Shown here piece by piece: positions 13,080 through 25,414 of a DNA stretch of 64,000 bases. Position 1 is the first letter of the stretch; every line of letters starts with the position of its first letter. The stretch is from Kappaphycus alvarezii (taxonomy: Eukaryota; Rhodophyta; Florideophyceae; Gigartinales; Solieriaceae), in NCBI GenBank assembly GCA_002205965.3, contig NADL03000478.1, positions 1,327,001-1,391,000 on the forward strand, in the 5' to 3' direction. Made by a program: the position numbers and the translations under genes. Below the pieces are notes generated by a model, which saw only the letters and a program-made list of their open reading frames with translations, did no database searches and was not told the DNA's origin.

Positions 13080-14698
13080 GAAAATCAGTTCATTTTTAAA
13101 GATTTGAATGAGGTGCAGTCGGCAGTATTGTGGTGCAATGCGCATTGCGCAAGTGTCCTCTTCGAGTTATGCGATCTTTTCGGGCAATAAAAACCGTCAT
13201 ACGCAGACAAAGTCTCACAAGATTTTCGCTGTCCCTCTTAGCTTTCTGCGATTCAGTACCATGTTGGATTGGTAAAGTGGAGGTAAATCCGTGAACGGCT
13301 GAACTTTTTTGCCCTCCGGCTTGTGAGGTCCGTGATCCGTGGAACGCCGAAGCCTCGCGAAGAGTCAGATCAGAAGAACCGGGGACAGTACGGATGCAAA
13401 CCCGGACAAACTCAGCAGCGCTGAAAATTCCCTTAGGAGGTATGATTGTTTTCGACCTGTAATTTCCTATTTGTAGAAGCCAGAGTCCAGGGCGCCAAAG
13501 GTGAGTCAATATCCCAGACGAAAAGTAAAAAATATAATAAAATATGGTGTTAAGGGGGTCAATAGGAGTTGAACCATATTTGCTCGATATGGTCTAGGGC
13601 CTGGTCGAAGGGACGAGGAGGAGAATTTTCATTGCAAAGCATAGAAGTCTTCACCGCACCTTGGGGATGCGTGAGAAAGGTGAGATTGAAAATGGCCATC
13701 TCGGTTGCCTCGTTCCCTTCCACGTCTGTTGGGACCTTGATAATAATGATCGGCTTCGTTTCCACTCTATTGCCTGTGTCTTCTTCCTTGAAGTGGATTG
13801 TTATACGATTGATCCGGACCGTCATGGTACTCAACGTTCCGATAACCAACTCCTTGACTATTTCCACGATATTGAGGCTTGTTGATCCTTCCCGACCTTT
13901 CATCAGCTTGTTAAAACGACAGACACTAATGAAGTGGCCCGGTTTGCCACAATAGTGACATGTACGTACCTGATTATTGCTTCTGTGTCCTCGACCTCTG
14001 CCACCGCGGCCTCTATCTCTTCCTCAAAACGAATTCTCCTTGCTGCGGTTGGAGTGGTTGGCTGCTTGTGCCTGCTTCTCAGCCTTGACTTCATTTCCAC
14101 AGTGTGGATTGTGAGGTTTTGATCTTCTCGCAAGCTCAGCAGCAACCGCACTCTTGAGGGTGTCGAATTAGGTGTCTGTGAAGTGTGCCACCATGGCTAA
14201 AGAAGAGAATGACGGGGGAAGAGACCTGATGATCTTCGAAACTTTGTCTTTTGCAGATATCTCTGTATCGTAGGTGGCCAGTTCACCACATATGCTTAAG
14301 AAAGATGAGACTTGTTTATTCCAGTCTTTTTTTCATCAAATATGAGCGAGTAGGCGTTGATGAAGGCTTTGAATTGTTTGAGCCGAAGTGGTCGTGTAGA
14401 TTTTGGCTAGCTCTTCCCATAACTCCTTGGCAGTACGGTTGTAGTCATCAATTATAACTCTTGTCTGGGATATTAGGTCAGGTCCCAGACTTAACACAAT
14501 GTTTCTCTTTGCTTTGCTTGATAACGTCACCCAGTTAATCATGACGGTTTGTCTTACTGACTCATTCGGCTTCTCTGACAATCTAATGAGTTCTTGATCA
14601 TCTCGGCGGATGTATGCATGAATACGCCTTTTCCAATGTATGTAGTCCGAGGGCTTACATAATGGTGCGATCTTCGGTAGTGTATTTGAGTTCTCCAT
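13080..14698 (-). mobile_element. Copia fossil, gag-side part (unit 2)
   Basis: Second copy of the minus-strand Copia gag part. The gag start (MENSNTLPKIAPL) is at 14698 and the CCHC knuckle (CHYCGKPGHFISVC) near 13925-13970. It is nearly identical to the unit 1 copy and broken in the same way, with several breaks. The similarity shows that the duplication is much younger than the decay of the element. Confidence 0.85.
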
Positions 14699-14989
14699 TT
14701 AGCGATGCTACCATGAAGAAATTCTGCGTGGACAAAGCAAAGGTATTTTCGCAGTTTTTAATTGTCCTCCTTCTCTTATCCTCTTTCGAGCCTTCCGTCC
14801 GATGCCCCGACTTTATTTGGTTAGCCTTCCACCAACGACCTCTCCACATAAAGTTCTCCGGGAGATCCCTGAGATACGCCGAGGTGCGAGGTGCGTGCTG
14901 TAATGCATAGTAACACTAAAAGCGGCACACTCGACTGCATTACTGTATACTGCAACAACGACTGTTCGCACATACCTCACGATTGCAGT

Positions 14990-16100
14990 CAATAGGGGGT
15001 ACTTCATAGATCAGTTTGACGTTAAGACTGCATTTCTACACGGAGACGTAGAGGAAGAGATTTATATTAAAGAAACTGATTGGTTCACGTTGTGCGAGGA
15101 AGTGCAGACCTTGCGGCTTAGAAGGGGGCTTTATGGCCTGAAGCAGGCTCCTTGCTTGTGGAATCAGAACTGGAACGAAGTTCTGATGGCACAAAGATTC
15201 CAAAACATGCGATCAGATGATTGCCTTTATCGTCGGGACAAAGAATGGTTGTTGGTGTATGTTGACGACATCATAGTGATCGGGGAAAAGTAAGATGTAC
15301 TTAACAGGTCATAGTGGGACCTCGGATCGCACTTTGAAGTCAAGGATCTCTGTGCTTTGAGCATGTTTGAGGGTGTCCATATTTTTAGACAATGTTCATT
15401 TGAGTGGCTCTCCTAGACACACTATACCGGTGAAATCCTTGAGAGGTCTGGGATGAGGGACTGCAGGTCCGTTTCCATTCCTATAGTGGAAAGCGCCGTG
15501 AAGTATGTGGCAGGTGAAGATGGAGAACTGCTTTATCGCACTACCTATCAACAGTTTCTCGGCTGTTTATTGTTCGTAGCGACACGAACTCACCGTGAAA
15601 TTTCCACTACAGTGGGAATATTTTGTCGCTACGCCGCGGCCACCCGCCATCACCATTGTACATGCCTGAAGCGCATCCTGCGCTATCGCCAAGGCACTAT
15701 GACGCTTAGTCTCCGCTTGGTCTCAGAAGGAAGTGGTAAGCTCGTTTGTTTCTGTGACTCGGATTGGGCTGGGGAACGATTGGACGAGAAATCGACTCCT
15801 GGGGTACTCATGCAGTTTGATGGAGTATCATTTTCGTGGAGAACTGTCAAGCAAAATTCCGTTGCGTTGTGGCTGGACTGTACACAGCAAGAAAGCGCCC
15901 CTCTTACGGAAGAAAATCAAGGTGAATTGGTCTGGTCAACTGAACGGTTAAGGCACGCAAAGCATGTGTCCATTAGTTATGACTTGATCATAGAGCATGT
16001 CGACGATGGCGTTATTATGATGGTTTACAGCAGCACTAAAAGGATGACAGCCGACATTCCCACGAAGCCAATTTCCAGAGTTGCGCTTAAGGGACACTGA
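14990..16100 (+). mobile_element. Copia fossil, RT and RNase H part (unit 2)
   Basis: Second copy of the plus-strand Copia pol remains. The same landmarks occur in the same order as in unit 1: FDVKTAFLHGD near 15017, LYGLKQAP near 15132, YVDDI near 15262 and CDSDWAG near 15757. It is broken, with a handful of breaks. Confidence 0.9.
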
Positions 16101-17424
16101 TGTGGACTCGAGGTAGAAGATAGAGGTATGCATTAGGCTGATCTTCATGTCGCAAGAGGGGGATTTGATACACGCCTAAGCATGACGTGGTATTGGGTGT
16201 GCGAAATTTCGTCAGCGGATGAATTTTGTAACGTTACATAAGCACCAGCATATTTTTCTCCTGAGGCACTGTAATCATCTGACATAATGTGCGGACTTTT
16301 GTTTTCAGATGTCATCTTCTGTGGTCACAATCCACTCAGATGCAATATATGACTCCTAGATTGAGGGGTTTGGGGTCCAGTGGACCCTGAGGTACTTCGG
16401 GGTGCATGAGTCTGGAGTATTCTATGGCTGAGATTGTCTCTTACCGTTTCTTGGCAAACTCACTCAAGTTGAGCGTTATTTTTACTTTATGTAGGTTTAT
16501 CTGATTACATGATTTTGTGTTTAAACTGAGTAAAAGGAAGAGTGAATTGAAAAGATTATCACTTCAATCAGACAATCCACAACATCCCGCTCAACCTTCC
16601 TTCATCAATTAAAGACCCCGTGTCAGACCGTTTCCTGAGCTGCCTCCGCCCCTGACCTGTGCGCCGAATTCTGCACTCATATCAACCACGGTCAAGAAAT
16701 TAGATGAAAAAAGTGACGCTCAGGATGTTTCTGAAAAACGTAGGATGGTACTCTCGTACAACATCGCACGAGACTGGTAATATCCAAACTCTGCTGCAGT
16801 AAAGGATCCCCTACGCTCATTTTCTGGTGATATGAAGGTCGTTACTTCGACTATGGCCTACTTACAGGACATAAAGTATACCGGAGACCGTTTTGCAGAG
16901 AAGCGCCTTACATATACCCATAATAGTATTCTGGGCTAGAATGCTTGCGCAATGCAACTCATGCTGAAACCAAAGCAGAAAGCTGAACTTTCCATCAACA
17001 TGTTCAGATCTGTTCCGGAGTTTGTCCTCGAGAACTGCAGCTAATTGATTTCATTCGAACAGTTTGCAAAGATTATGGTCTCCAATTTCGACTCTGAAGC
17101 TCTACAACTTGGGGCTCAGTCCACTCTGGAGTCACTGAGAAATGGGAAGCTCATGAAAGAGGAGAACAGAACAGTCCCTAATGTGGCCCTGGGTATGTTC
17201 TTGACAGAATTCAACCTGCTTACACTGCAGTGAATGTAGTACAATTTTGTACTGGTGGTGCGCTGAAAGTGGGTCGATCACTTTACTGTTGTAGTCTGCC
17301 GACTATAATAGTGTAACATGACCACTTGTACGCGTGGATTGTTTACTGTGAGTGGTTGTTGAGTGGACAGTGTCCACAGGCCACCTGGTGCTGCACCCCA
17401 ACCTATTTTTCGGATTTGGGTTTG

Positions 17425-17480
17425 GGCACAGCCAATCAGAGGCCAGTGCACGCTAGCCCTTTATTATTCTTTTCGTTACT
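17425..17480 (+). promoter_or_regulatory. CCAAT box with TATA-like tract (unit 2)
   Basis: Unit 2 copy of the CCAAT (17432-17436) and TTTATTATT arrangement. The evidence is motif only. Confidence 0.25.
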
Positions 17481-17554
17481 AGTCTAGGAGTAGGTCTACC
17501 ACTTAGTCTACCGTACCTAGATAACCCTCCTACTCGTAAAACGAAGCAACCTAC

Positions 17555-20500
17555 GACCTGGTACGAAGGTTCTCTACACTCCTTCCCTCGTCCTTACGCT
17601 CGATGCTGGGCTGATTGTAGCATATACCTGCCTTTTCGCGTTGATCATCCCCTTTCAACCTGCCGATTCCCGTCTGCGAAATGTAGTGCGGGGAGATCTT
17701 GATGGTGATGCTAATTAAGGGTGTGCCCTGAGATCATGTTTTTCGTTTATTTTGGGTGGCCCCCTATTTTGCTACTACGGAATATCTGGAATCCACCTTA
17801 CAGCTACTACCTACTGTAAGCTGCAGTACACGTGACATGTTTACAGGTGGCACAGGTCCACCCTGAAGTCCAACATGGCATGCAACCGAGACTGGACCCT
17901 GGCACGCGCCGTGGTGGGACACTGGGCGACACGTGGAACCCCACTTGCTGACCTGGAATTCCATTTCTTTGTACCTATTTTTAGTACCACTTTGATTCGA
18001 TGCTATGAGGGCACTTTTTCCGTTAGTTTTGGTCTTTTTCTTTTACTTCTTAGTCTACTCTATCCCAAGGGGCGCTACGGTAAAGGTACCTGTCTTCGAC
18101 CTATCCCTCCGACCTCCGCCCTTAGATCCTAATTTTCTTTCCTTAGATCCTAATTGTCGTCCCTCTCTACGTCGACTCGGGTCCTTCTAGCGTTTGGGCT
18201 GGGCCCACTTTATTGTGTGTGTCACGTTATGCGTCCAGCTGTCTGTTTTACAGTCGCGGTTATCCCCTGATGTTCGCGCTAGCCGCTTTCCCTGGCACAG
18301 CTACTGCCTTTTTTCCTTTACGCGTTCGCGCACCCCTAACATTATCTCACATTTAACCTTCTTCCCGAACTCGGTGTCCATCACCCGTCTTTTGCCTCGC
18401 GGCGTCTGTGGCTCTTGATTGTACTACACGAAAGCAAATCATTTGTCCTCAACTTTTCTACCCCTAAGTCTCTGCCAACCTACCTCCCTTTATTATCCTT
18501 ACATCCCTATTTGTGGTTTTCCAATGCGCTCCGAGAAAGCGGTCCCGAACGACGGGTGGCAACCCGAAGCAGGATAACTGCGTAACCAGATAACCGCGCT
18601 ACGTTATTGTACCGCAGTGACCTCCAAAAGTAGCTCCGGTCAGAACAAATTCTTTACTTTCGTAAAATTCTGTACCTTTGCTCGTCAGTCGTCAAGCAGA
18701 AGTGGACCGATGCAGCCGTAATCCAGATAACGACGGATAATTTTTCGTTCAACTGCTTCGTAACTGCTCTTCGAGAGCAGCTGCGGCTGCACCAGGAACG
18801 CCCTTGCATTACTACAGACCCGGGTAGCTCAACTAACCTTCCGATTTTTTATCAGCAGTATGGTCGAGAGCCCCCTCAAGCTAGGACCGTCAGGCACCCC
18901 AACATCACACCTTTAACTCACGTAAGAACCCTCCTGACAATATGGATAGACGATTGATTTGTTTTTTTATGTTGATATGAAATGCACCTTCTCCGGAGTA
19001 TCCTCTATCAACTTGGATCGTGAGCTTCTGGTGCAAATCTAGAATATCGAGCTACTGTCCTAATCCGACACTCAAGACACGTATTCCCCCTTATATTCCA
19101 CATACCATTTGGCTGACAGCCCCGAAATCTAGGCACTCGATCAATTTGAGTCATTCAGCGCTTATGAAAACCACAAGGTAGATGATGAAAGGGCCCCCGT
19201 GCAAACAGTATTTTTTGATGAAGTAGGCAAATCTGTTGCAATCAATCACCTTACCGCCTCCCTGCCCGACCACAATGGAATTACTGACCAACCTCTCCTC
19301 GGTTAAATTCAGTATTTTAGATGAACGTTCCACGCAAGCGCCACATCGTGGACGCTCCATCACGGGATACATTTCTCACTGTTACACAATCCCAGGACGC
19401 CACAGCTCCGGCCGATTGCAAATTGACACGGTGTTTTTCTCATGCACCGTAATTTAATTTACATTACAACAGGACTCGCTCAGATTCTTCATCGAGCGAG
19501 GTGCCCCAAAATCTATTATTGGCAAGGCTGTACCACGCAGAACCTGTAGAAGGTTGGGACACTGGCTGAAACGGTTACCACCAAGCAGTCTCCTCTTTTT
19601 TCCCCCAAATCCGTATTTGAATCTCTCGAGAAAGTCGAATGACCCCTCAAGACACCTCCTGGAATCCATTTTTGTATAAAACAGTATATGCAGTCTCTGC
19701 CGCCGCCTCAGCACTACCCAGTCTGGAATTTACGGACTCACATTGACTTAGGCCAAGTTTCGTATTCAAAAACCTCATCAGGTGCGTAGTCACAGGAGAC
19801 AAGCTGTGCCTTAATATCGCGCTCGAAGATTAGATTGTTCCCTGATACCACATGGTGGAGACGTATATGCCAAGATGACCTTCCCCATACTGAAGTTCTT
19901 AACGAAGACGCAGCTCTGCCTTCTCCATATCTAGCTATGTCATCCCTCCACTGACAAGGTGCTGGCCTTGTTGAAACGCCTCCGCCCGGAGATGTCACCC
20001 GGAGACCAAGCAAGCTCTGGATGAGATTTCCAAGCATTTTGCTCCATGTCAACTTATACAAAATTGTCCGCTACGGTCCAGCGCTTGTTTTTGAAGACTT
20101 CATGCCCTGTTCAACCATTGTATAATACTCGATATAATGCACATCGAGTCCATGCCCTTACTGCATATCTTGGAAGAATCAGCACATTTCAGCGCTGCTC
20201 GCTTTCTCATGGATGCGTTTTTCCGAACTCTTTGGATCACCCCGGTTGAATTTTGGATTACTACTTACACATTTCCCCCAAATCTATGCGTTTTGGCCAA
20301 GGCTCTCACCTCCAAGAGGCCTTCATCATCTTCGGTCGCGCTACAGGACTCCAGATGAACAGCGCTCCCTTCAGAAGCACACGAGGAATAAATGAGGCTA
20401 ATAGCACCAGTTTGTGCGTTGCAGCCCTTCCTCTCTACCCATTCGTGAACCTATCGCGCCACTTCCGCGGGGGATTCGACGCCCTTCGACGCGCAAAAGA

Positions 20501-22360
20501 ACCTCCTCAAGTGGTTAGTAACACAGCATACTTTGTTGGAGGGATGAAAAATTCACATTAGAAACATTATGAAGCATAATTTTGGCTTCAAATACCGCTT
20601 CAAATCCGGATAGAGCTACACAGATGACGGATGTTTGGAATGTAGGCGGTTATGTTGACGAAAAAATCAGTTATGTGAAGTCTTCACGACCTGTAACAGA
20701 CCCTGCAGGAGATTAATGTTGAAACTTTGAAGAAAAATCGCGATTAAGGAATTTAGAAAAATTGCTGAAAGAGTTTCAGACCCTAATCTCTCTGAAGTTA
20801 AAAGGCTACCTATTATGTTTAGAAACAAAAGTATTTATCGCGCTCAAGAATAAAAAAATGTCTGAATGCTCAACTGCGGATAATTACCGTAACAGAGTAG
20901 TCAGAAAAATTGGATGAGCGAGAAGGTCCTGACACACAACTGAAAAAGCCCAAAATCAACTTCTAAAGCAACTAAACGAGTCTCACCGACCAAATTTTCA
21001 AGTCTCAGACAGAAGTAGAGTGAGGGAGAAGAGTTAATCATGGTTTTTTGCCGCTATTAAGGCTCATATATCATCATACATCATGGTCAAGAAACTTTCG
21101 AGGAGGTGGCGGTAATGCGAGCTTTGATCTTCAGTCCCCTACCAATATCAAAGCAATAACTCTGTAACGGCTATGTAGCAACATAATTCTCAAATTCGAG
21201 TGAGAATCAGCATGATAGATACGGTTGAGAAATAAATTTTAAAGTTAGAAAACCTGGTTCTTAGTTTTTTTAGATATGATCGCAACCAGTTAAAGCACCG
21301 AGGAGGTCGAAAATGTGGCTAACAATGAAATAAATGAAGAGGAAATGATATTTCCATCAAGAACAACAAATTATGGACTACTTGATCATGGTTGGATCGC
21401 TTTCAACAACAAGGGTGATGATGACGAAAAAAAATCAACAAAAAGTCTGAAGAAGAAGATAGAGCTAGAAAGCTTCGAAAATTTGTCTTCCCATCAATGA
21501 AACATCCCGATGGGCGTGATAATTTGGTTATGCACTGCGCAGGTGAGATCAAGCCCTGTAAGGAACAGAAAGTCATCTGACTAGCCTCCGAAAAGCCTTT
21601 TCACATAAGAATACAACGAGAAAGTAAAAACGAGCGCGCAGATATAAAACATTTATGATTCAGCGTGGGTCGAATAAGTGGTACATGAAGCCTTTGTTGA
21701 AGCTTTCGACCAAAAAAATTCTCCTGCATTATTCAGCCTATTAGAAAGATTAAATTCTCAAGATATTCTAATTTACATCCAGGAAACTTCCAGAATGTTA
21801 TAAATATTTCTAAAGGGCCCCTTTTATCCGCGGGCTTTACTCTGCAGTCTATCAGATAACGTGTTGAGAAAATCAGTTCATTTTTAAAGAATTTGAATGA
21901 GGTGCAGTCGGCAGTATTGTGGTGCAATGCGCATTGCGCAAGTGTCCTCTTCGAGTTATGCGATCTTTTCGGGCAATAAAAACCGTCATACGCAGACAAA
22001 GTCTCACAAGATTTTCGCTGTCCCTCTTAGCTTTCTGCGATTCAGTACCATGTTGGATTGGTAAAGTGGAGGTAAATCCGTGAACGGCTGAACTTTTTTG
22101 TTGCCCTCCGGCTTGTGAGGTCCGTGATCCGTGGAACGCCGAAGCCTCGCGAAGAGTCAGATCAGAAGAACCGGGGACAGTACGGATGCAAACCCGGACA
22201 AACTCAGCAGCGCTGAAAATTCCCTTAGGAGGTATGATTGTTTTCGACCTGTAATTTCCTATTTGTAGAAGCCAGAGTCCAGGGCGCCAAAGGTGAGTCA
22301 ATATCCCAGACGAAAAGTAAAAAATATAATAAAATATGGTGTTAAGGGGGTCAATAGGAG
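17555..22360. repeat. Tandem unit 3, partial
   Basis: Third unit, collinear with units 1 and 2 up to the point equivalent to 4788 of unit 1. There the shared sequence ends (tcaataggag) and unrelated AT-rich sequence begins (gaatctgggc). It therefore lacks the gag and RT/RNase H parts of the Copia fossil. No gene is recognisable in this copy. Confidence 0.93.
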
Positions 22361-23699
22361 GAATCTGGGCGTATAAACGTGGTTATTGCAAAATTTTTCG
22401 TTGACAGGGAGTTACAGAGGATAAACTTGGGAGTCAAATTCAGAGCCAATACTACGTTTGCTGTTTATTCAGGTTCCCTAGTGGTCAGGTAGGTATCAAT
22501 CATAAGCACCTAGATCATAACAGTCTACTACGGCGCGTTAAGTAAATTCAATGTCATCCAAGTAGTAAATACCAAAGTTAGAAATGAGTTGGGTCAGCCT
22601 TTTCTCCAATTGACGGCTTTCAACTGCGAAATATCAGGTCTAAGTTGGGAACCAAATGTTCCGGACCACATGCTATGTGGCGAACTCGGTTGAGTGTAAA
22701 GTACGTACAATGATCAATTTTGATTGAAAGTAGACATAAATTCCCTTACTATACAGTATAGGAAGTCCTGTTAGCAGCTGGCGGAGGTGTAGAAAATTAG
22801 ATCAAGAAAAGATTACATAAATAAGCTCTTCCAGTGGCAGTACAGTACGAGAGCCAACCACAATATAACAAGTACGAAGTAACTTGAAATATTGTTGTTG
22901 TACTGTAATGTGCGGAAGCGAGTCAGGAGAAAACCTGTACGATACTAGTCCAAGCGAGTATTGTCCTGCGCTAAGATTCAACCTGCAACTCATGTAGTTC
23001 CAGCATATCTTGGATTCTTTTATTTGCCAATTGACTCTAAATCTACCCCATAATATCTGAAAATTGAAAAAGTTATGTTCGGGACTCAATTTTGCTTCAA
23101 TAAATGGCACTTTCAGAACGCTTCTTATCGAATATTGTGATTCATTCAGTAGCGAAACTGGATACATTCATCTTCAAACGTCTGATAGAGGACCTGATTT
23201 CTGTGGAAACGACCAACTTCGTTGTGAATGATACTAATCTATATCTAAGTTTTTTGAGCTCTTCAACTGATACCACGGACAATAATCTATTGAAACAAAC
23301 CAATTGGTTCAAAAAAACACGTGAGGGATTAACAGTTCTGCTGGATGACGCGGAGATGTCGAAAACGCCTCTCCCATAAATGCGGCACCATACACGAAGC
23401 CTGTAACGTCTCTGCGTGTACTGCAATACAAGCCTCTCGAAAGAAGATATCTACCGGACAAATAAAGGAATCATCCAACAGATCAGTACATGAATATCTC
23501 CTAGAATCAGGTATTTGTGAGAAAATTTACGAGGTCTTGAACATAATTGAAGCCGTCACATTCTACGGAAAGAGTTTTGGAAGCCAAAAAGAACGCCTAG
23601 GAATTACCGAGCAAGTTTGAATCGGGATGCGTTTAGCACCATTGCGCACCTAAATTTTTCAGCGCTGACCCTGACTTTACTATGCAGGTCTTGCACGAG

Positions 23700-23806
23700 C
23701 TAATATTATCACATTGCATTGTTGTTGAGGACCGACCAGCATGTTGTTCCTCTAAAACGGAAAAATATAGCGCAACGACAGTTTGTATCAGTCCGTCCTA
23801 TCTTGT
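23700..23806 (+). repeat. Diverged direct repeat, copy A
   Basis: Shares an ordered series of blocks with 25312-25414: tcacat-gcat-gtt, then gttgaggaccgaccagc against attgaggaccggtcagc, and ending in gtccgtcctatc against gttcgtcctatc. It is probably part of an old transposon. No coding domain was recognised. Confidence 0.6.
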
Positions 23807-24253
23807 ATTGCGAAGAAGAAAAAAGCCGCTCTGAGTACGCTCGTTGCATGTGCATTTTTTCCCTGAAACCTGTTTCAAGGTAGTTATATACTGAGCTTGT
23901 CACATGTTGCACGAGGAAGTTTGGCGTCGATTTTGGAAATTACATTTAACTAGAGTTCCGAACGGGCTTCTCAAAGTACACTTACACACCACAGCCACGA
24001 TCATTCTTAAAAAATTGCCCAAAGCACACAATAATAACCTCTTTCCTCCGCTTACTATCACGCCCTGTACGAACATTTGGGTATCCTATAACAACTCCAA
24101 GCAGAAAGATCTTGTTTGATGAGTCAAACGTCACAGTAGTAAACCAAACACCGTTATACATTCGATACAGAAGATGCAATCGAGAGCCCCCCATTATTAT
24201 CACATGGGAAACCCCAGGAAATGATCAGACTGTAAGCTAGCACAATAACTACA

Positions 24254-24310
24254 CATATCCTCCAAGCACATCTTCTGGAAATATTCCAGAAAATGTGCTT
24301 GCAGGATATG
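24254..24310. repeat. 57-nt hairpin (27-bp arms, 3-nt loop)
   Basis: Arm 24254-24280 and arm 24284-24310 are reverse complements apart from two mismatches, with only ATA between them. In transcript form this would fold into a long stable stem. No reading frame crosses it convincingly. It could be a small-RNA precursor, a tiny MITE or a chance product of replication slippage. Confidence 0.8.
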
Positions 24311-24839
24311 CCGCCTACAAAAAATTGAAAAAAAGCAGAGCAACTACATGATCTGGGTCATATCATGCTCGCTGTATTTGCCGGATCGCATATCGAACCG
24401 CGCGCAATCGGAAAACACAGCTATGCTCTAATATTTTCTCAGTACCCCTGTTCCTTTTATGCCCAAAATTGGATATTTCACAACCCACAGCCACAGGCCC
24501 CCAAAGCGAAGTAGGTTGAGCTCAGTTCGATGAACAGACGTCTTGAAAGAGGTTTAAAACGCCAAAAGCAGCGTATAGGTTACTTGAAGAAATTAACTGC
24601 TCCCACAGTGCATTCGTGATAAATATGTTGATGGGGATCTCTAAAAGGACTGGAATGCGCATATTTCGAAGTAACTATGTCTCAGAGCCTCAAACGCTAA
24701 CATGATATGTCTCTATTATTATTCATGGTGCAGAAGAGAAGAGGAACGGAAATGCATGAAAGGCCATACTTTTCTCGATGGAAGAGGAGATAAAGAAAAC
24801 GAAATAACCGAAACAATCAGCGAACCAAAATTTTACATT

Positions 24840-25109
24840 ATTCGAATCTTTCTGTCACTCCCTTCAATTCTAAAGTTTCACCTTGTATTTGTTAATATCA
24901 AAGGTGCGTACTTACAGAATGGACCCATCGATCTGCTAGATATGTCAACAGTTGAATTTAGTTTCGTCGTTTATAATTACGCTAATCCTAAACCGAGCGC
25001 CAATCTTGTCTGCAAAAGCACAAATATATCTTGGAAGGATCCAATTACTGAAAGCTCTTCCTTTATTTTGGCAATCATTAATTCAGTTTGGTCGCTCTCT
25101 CTAATCTGA
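24840..25109 (+). mobile_element. Isolated Copia RT fossil scrap
   Basis: The plus-strand frame contains FHLVFVNIKGAYLQNGPI. This resembles the start of a Copia reverse transcriptase, where the consensus is close to DVKGAYLQG. The rest of the frame to 25109 is weakly similar at best. It is broken and lacks gag, integrase and RNase H. It seems more diverged than the Copia copies in the array, so it is probably an older insertion. Confidence 0.5.
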
Positions 25110-25311
25110 TGTAGAGTTGACTGACTCCAAATGCCCGTGAGAATATTTCGCTTCGGACATTAATGAGGCTTGAATCACTGTACTTCAGTTCAGATTCAAT
25201 AATTCTACATTAGAGGTGAATAATATTCATGAGAATGCCAATTTTACCATTCCATACAGCTATTGGTCTCACTTAGAGATCCTATCTGATTGTTCCACTG
25301 TCACCAAGCTA

Positions 25312-25414
25312 TAATTTCACATCACATCGTTATTGAGGACCGGTCAGCTCGTTGACCTTCCAAATTGGCGAAGTTAAGGGGGATAAAGGGCTGTTTAAGT
25401 TCGTCCTATCATGC
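25312..25414 (+). repeat. Diverged direct repeat, copy B
   Basis: Partner of 23700-23806, in the same orientation and about 1.6 kb away, with the matching blocks in the same order. Many substitutions separate the two copies, so the repeat is old. Confidence 0.6.

Larger units (their letters stand above)
8771..17554. repeat. Tandem unit 2
   Basis: Second complete unit, 8784 bp, collinear with unit 1 throughout. It repeats the minus-strand gag part (about 13880-14698), the plus-strand RT/RNase H part (about 14990-16100) and the CCAAT-bearing segment near 17432. The non-coding 8771-13100 and 16105-17554 stretches hold nothing recognisable beyond their identity to unit 1. Confidence 0.93.
1..22360. 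repeat. Tandem array of an 8.78-kb unit (2.5 copies)
   Basis: The same sequence recurs head to tail. The landmark gacctg-gtacgaaggttct lies at 1 (slightly shortened), 8771 and 17555, giving unit lengths of 8770 and 8784 bp, and the third copy stops at 22360. The copies are near-identical along their whole length and differ mainly by one-base length changes with few substitutions. The array starts at or before the window edge, so the copy number is a minimum. Each full unit holds a broken Copia fossil. No satellite-like substructure is visible inside the unit. Confidence 0.97.
22361..24839. other. AT-rich stretch without a recognised gene
   Basis: Immediately after the array the base composition becomes AT-rich. 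The plus-strand frames at 23104-23379 and 23345-23620 overlap and look mildly coding (few stops, mixed residues), but I recognise no domain. The stretch contains one arm of a diverged repeat pair (about 23700-23806) and a strong hairpin at 24254-24310, both listed separately. Confidence 0.6.
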
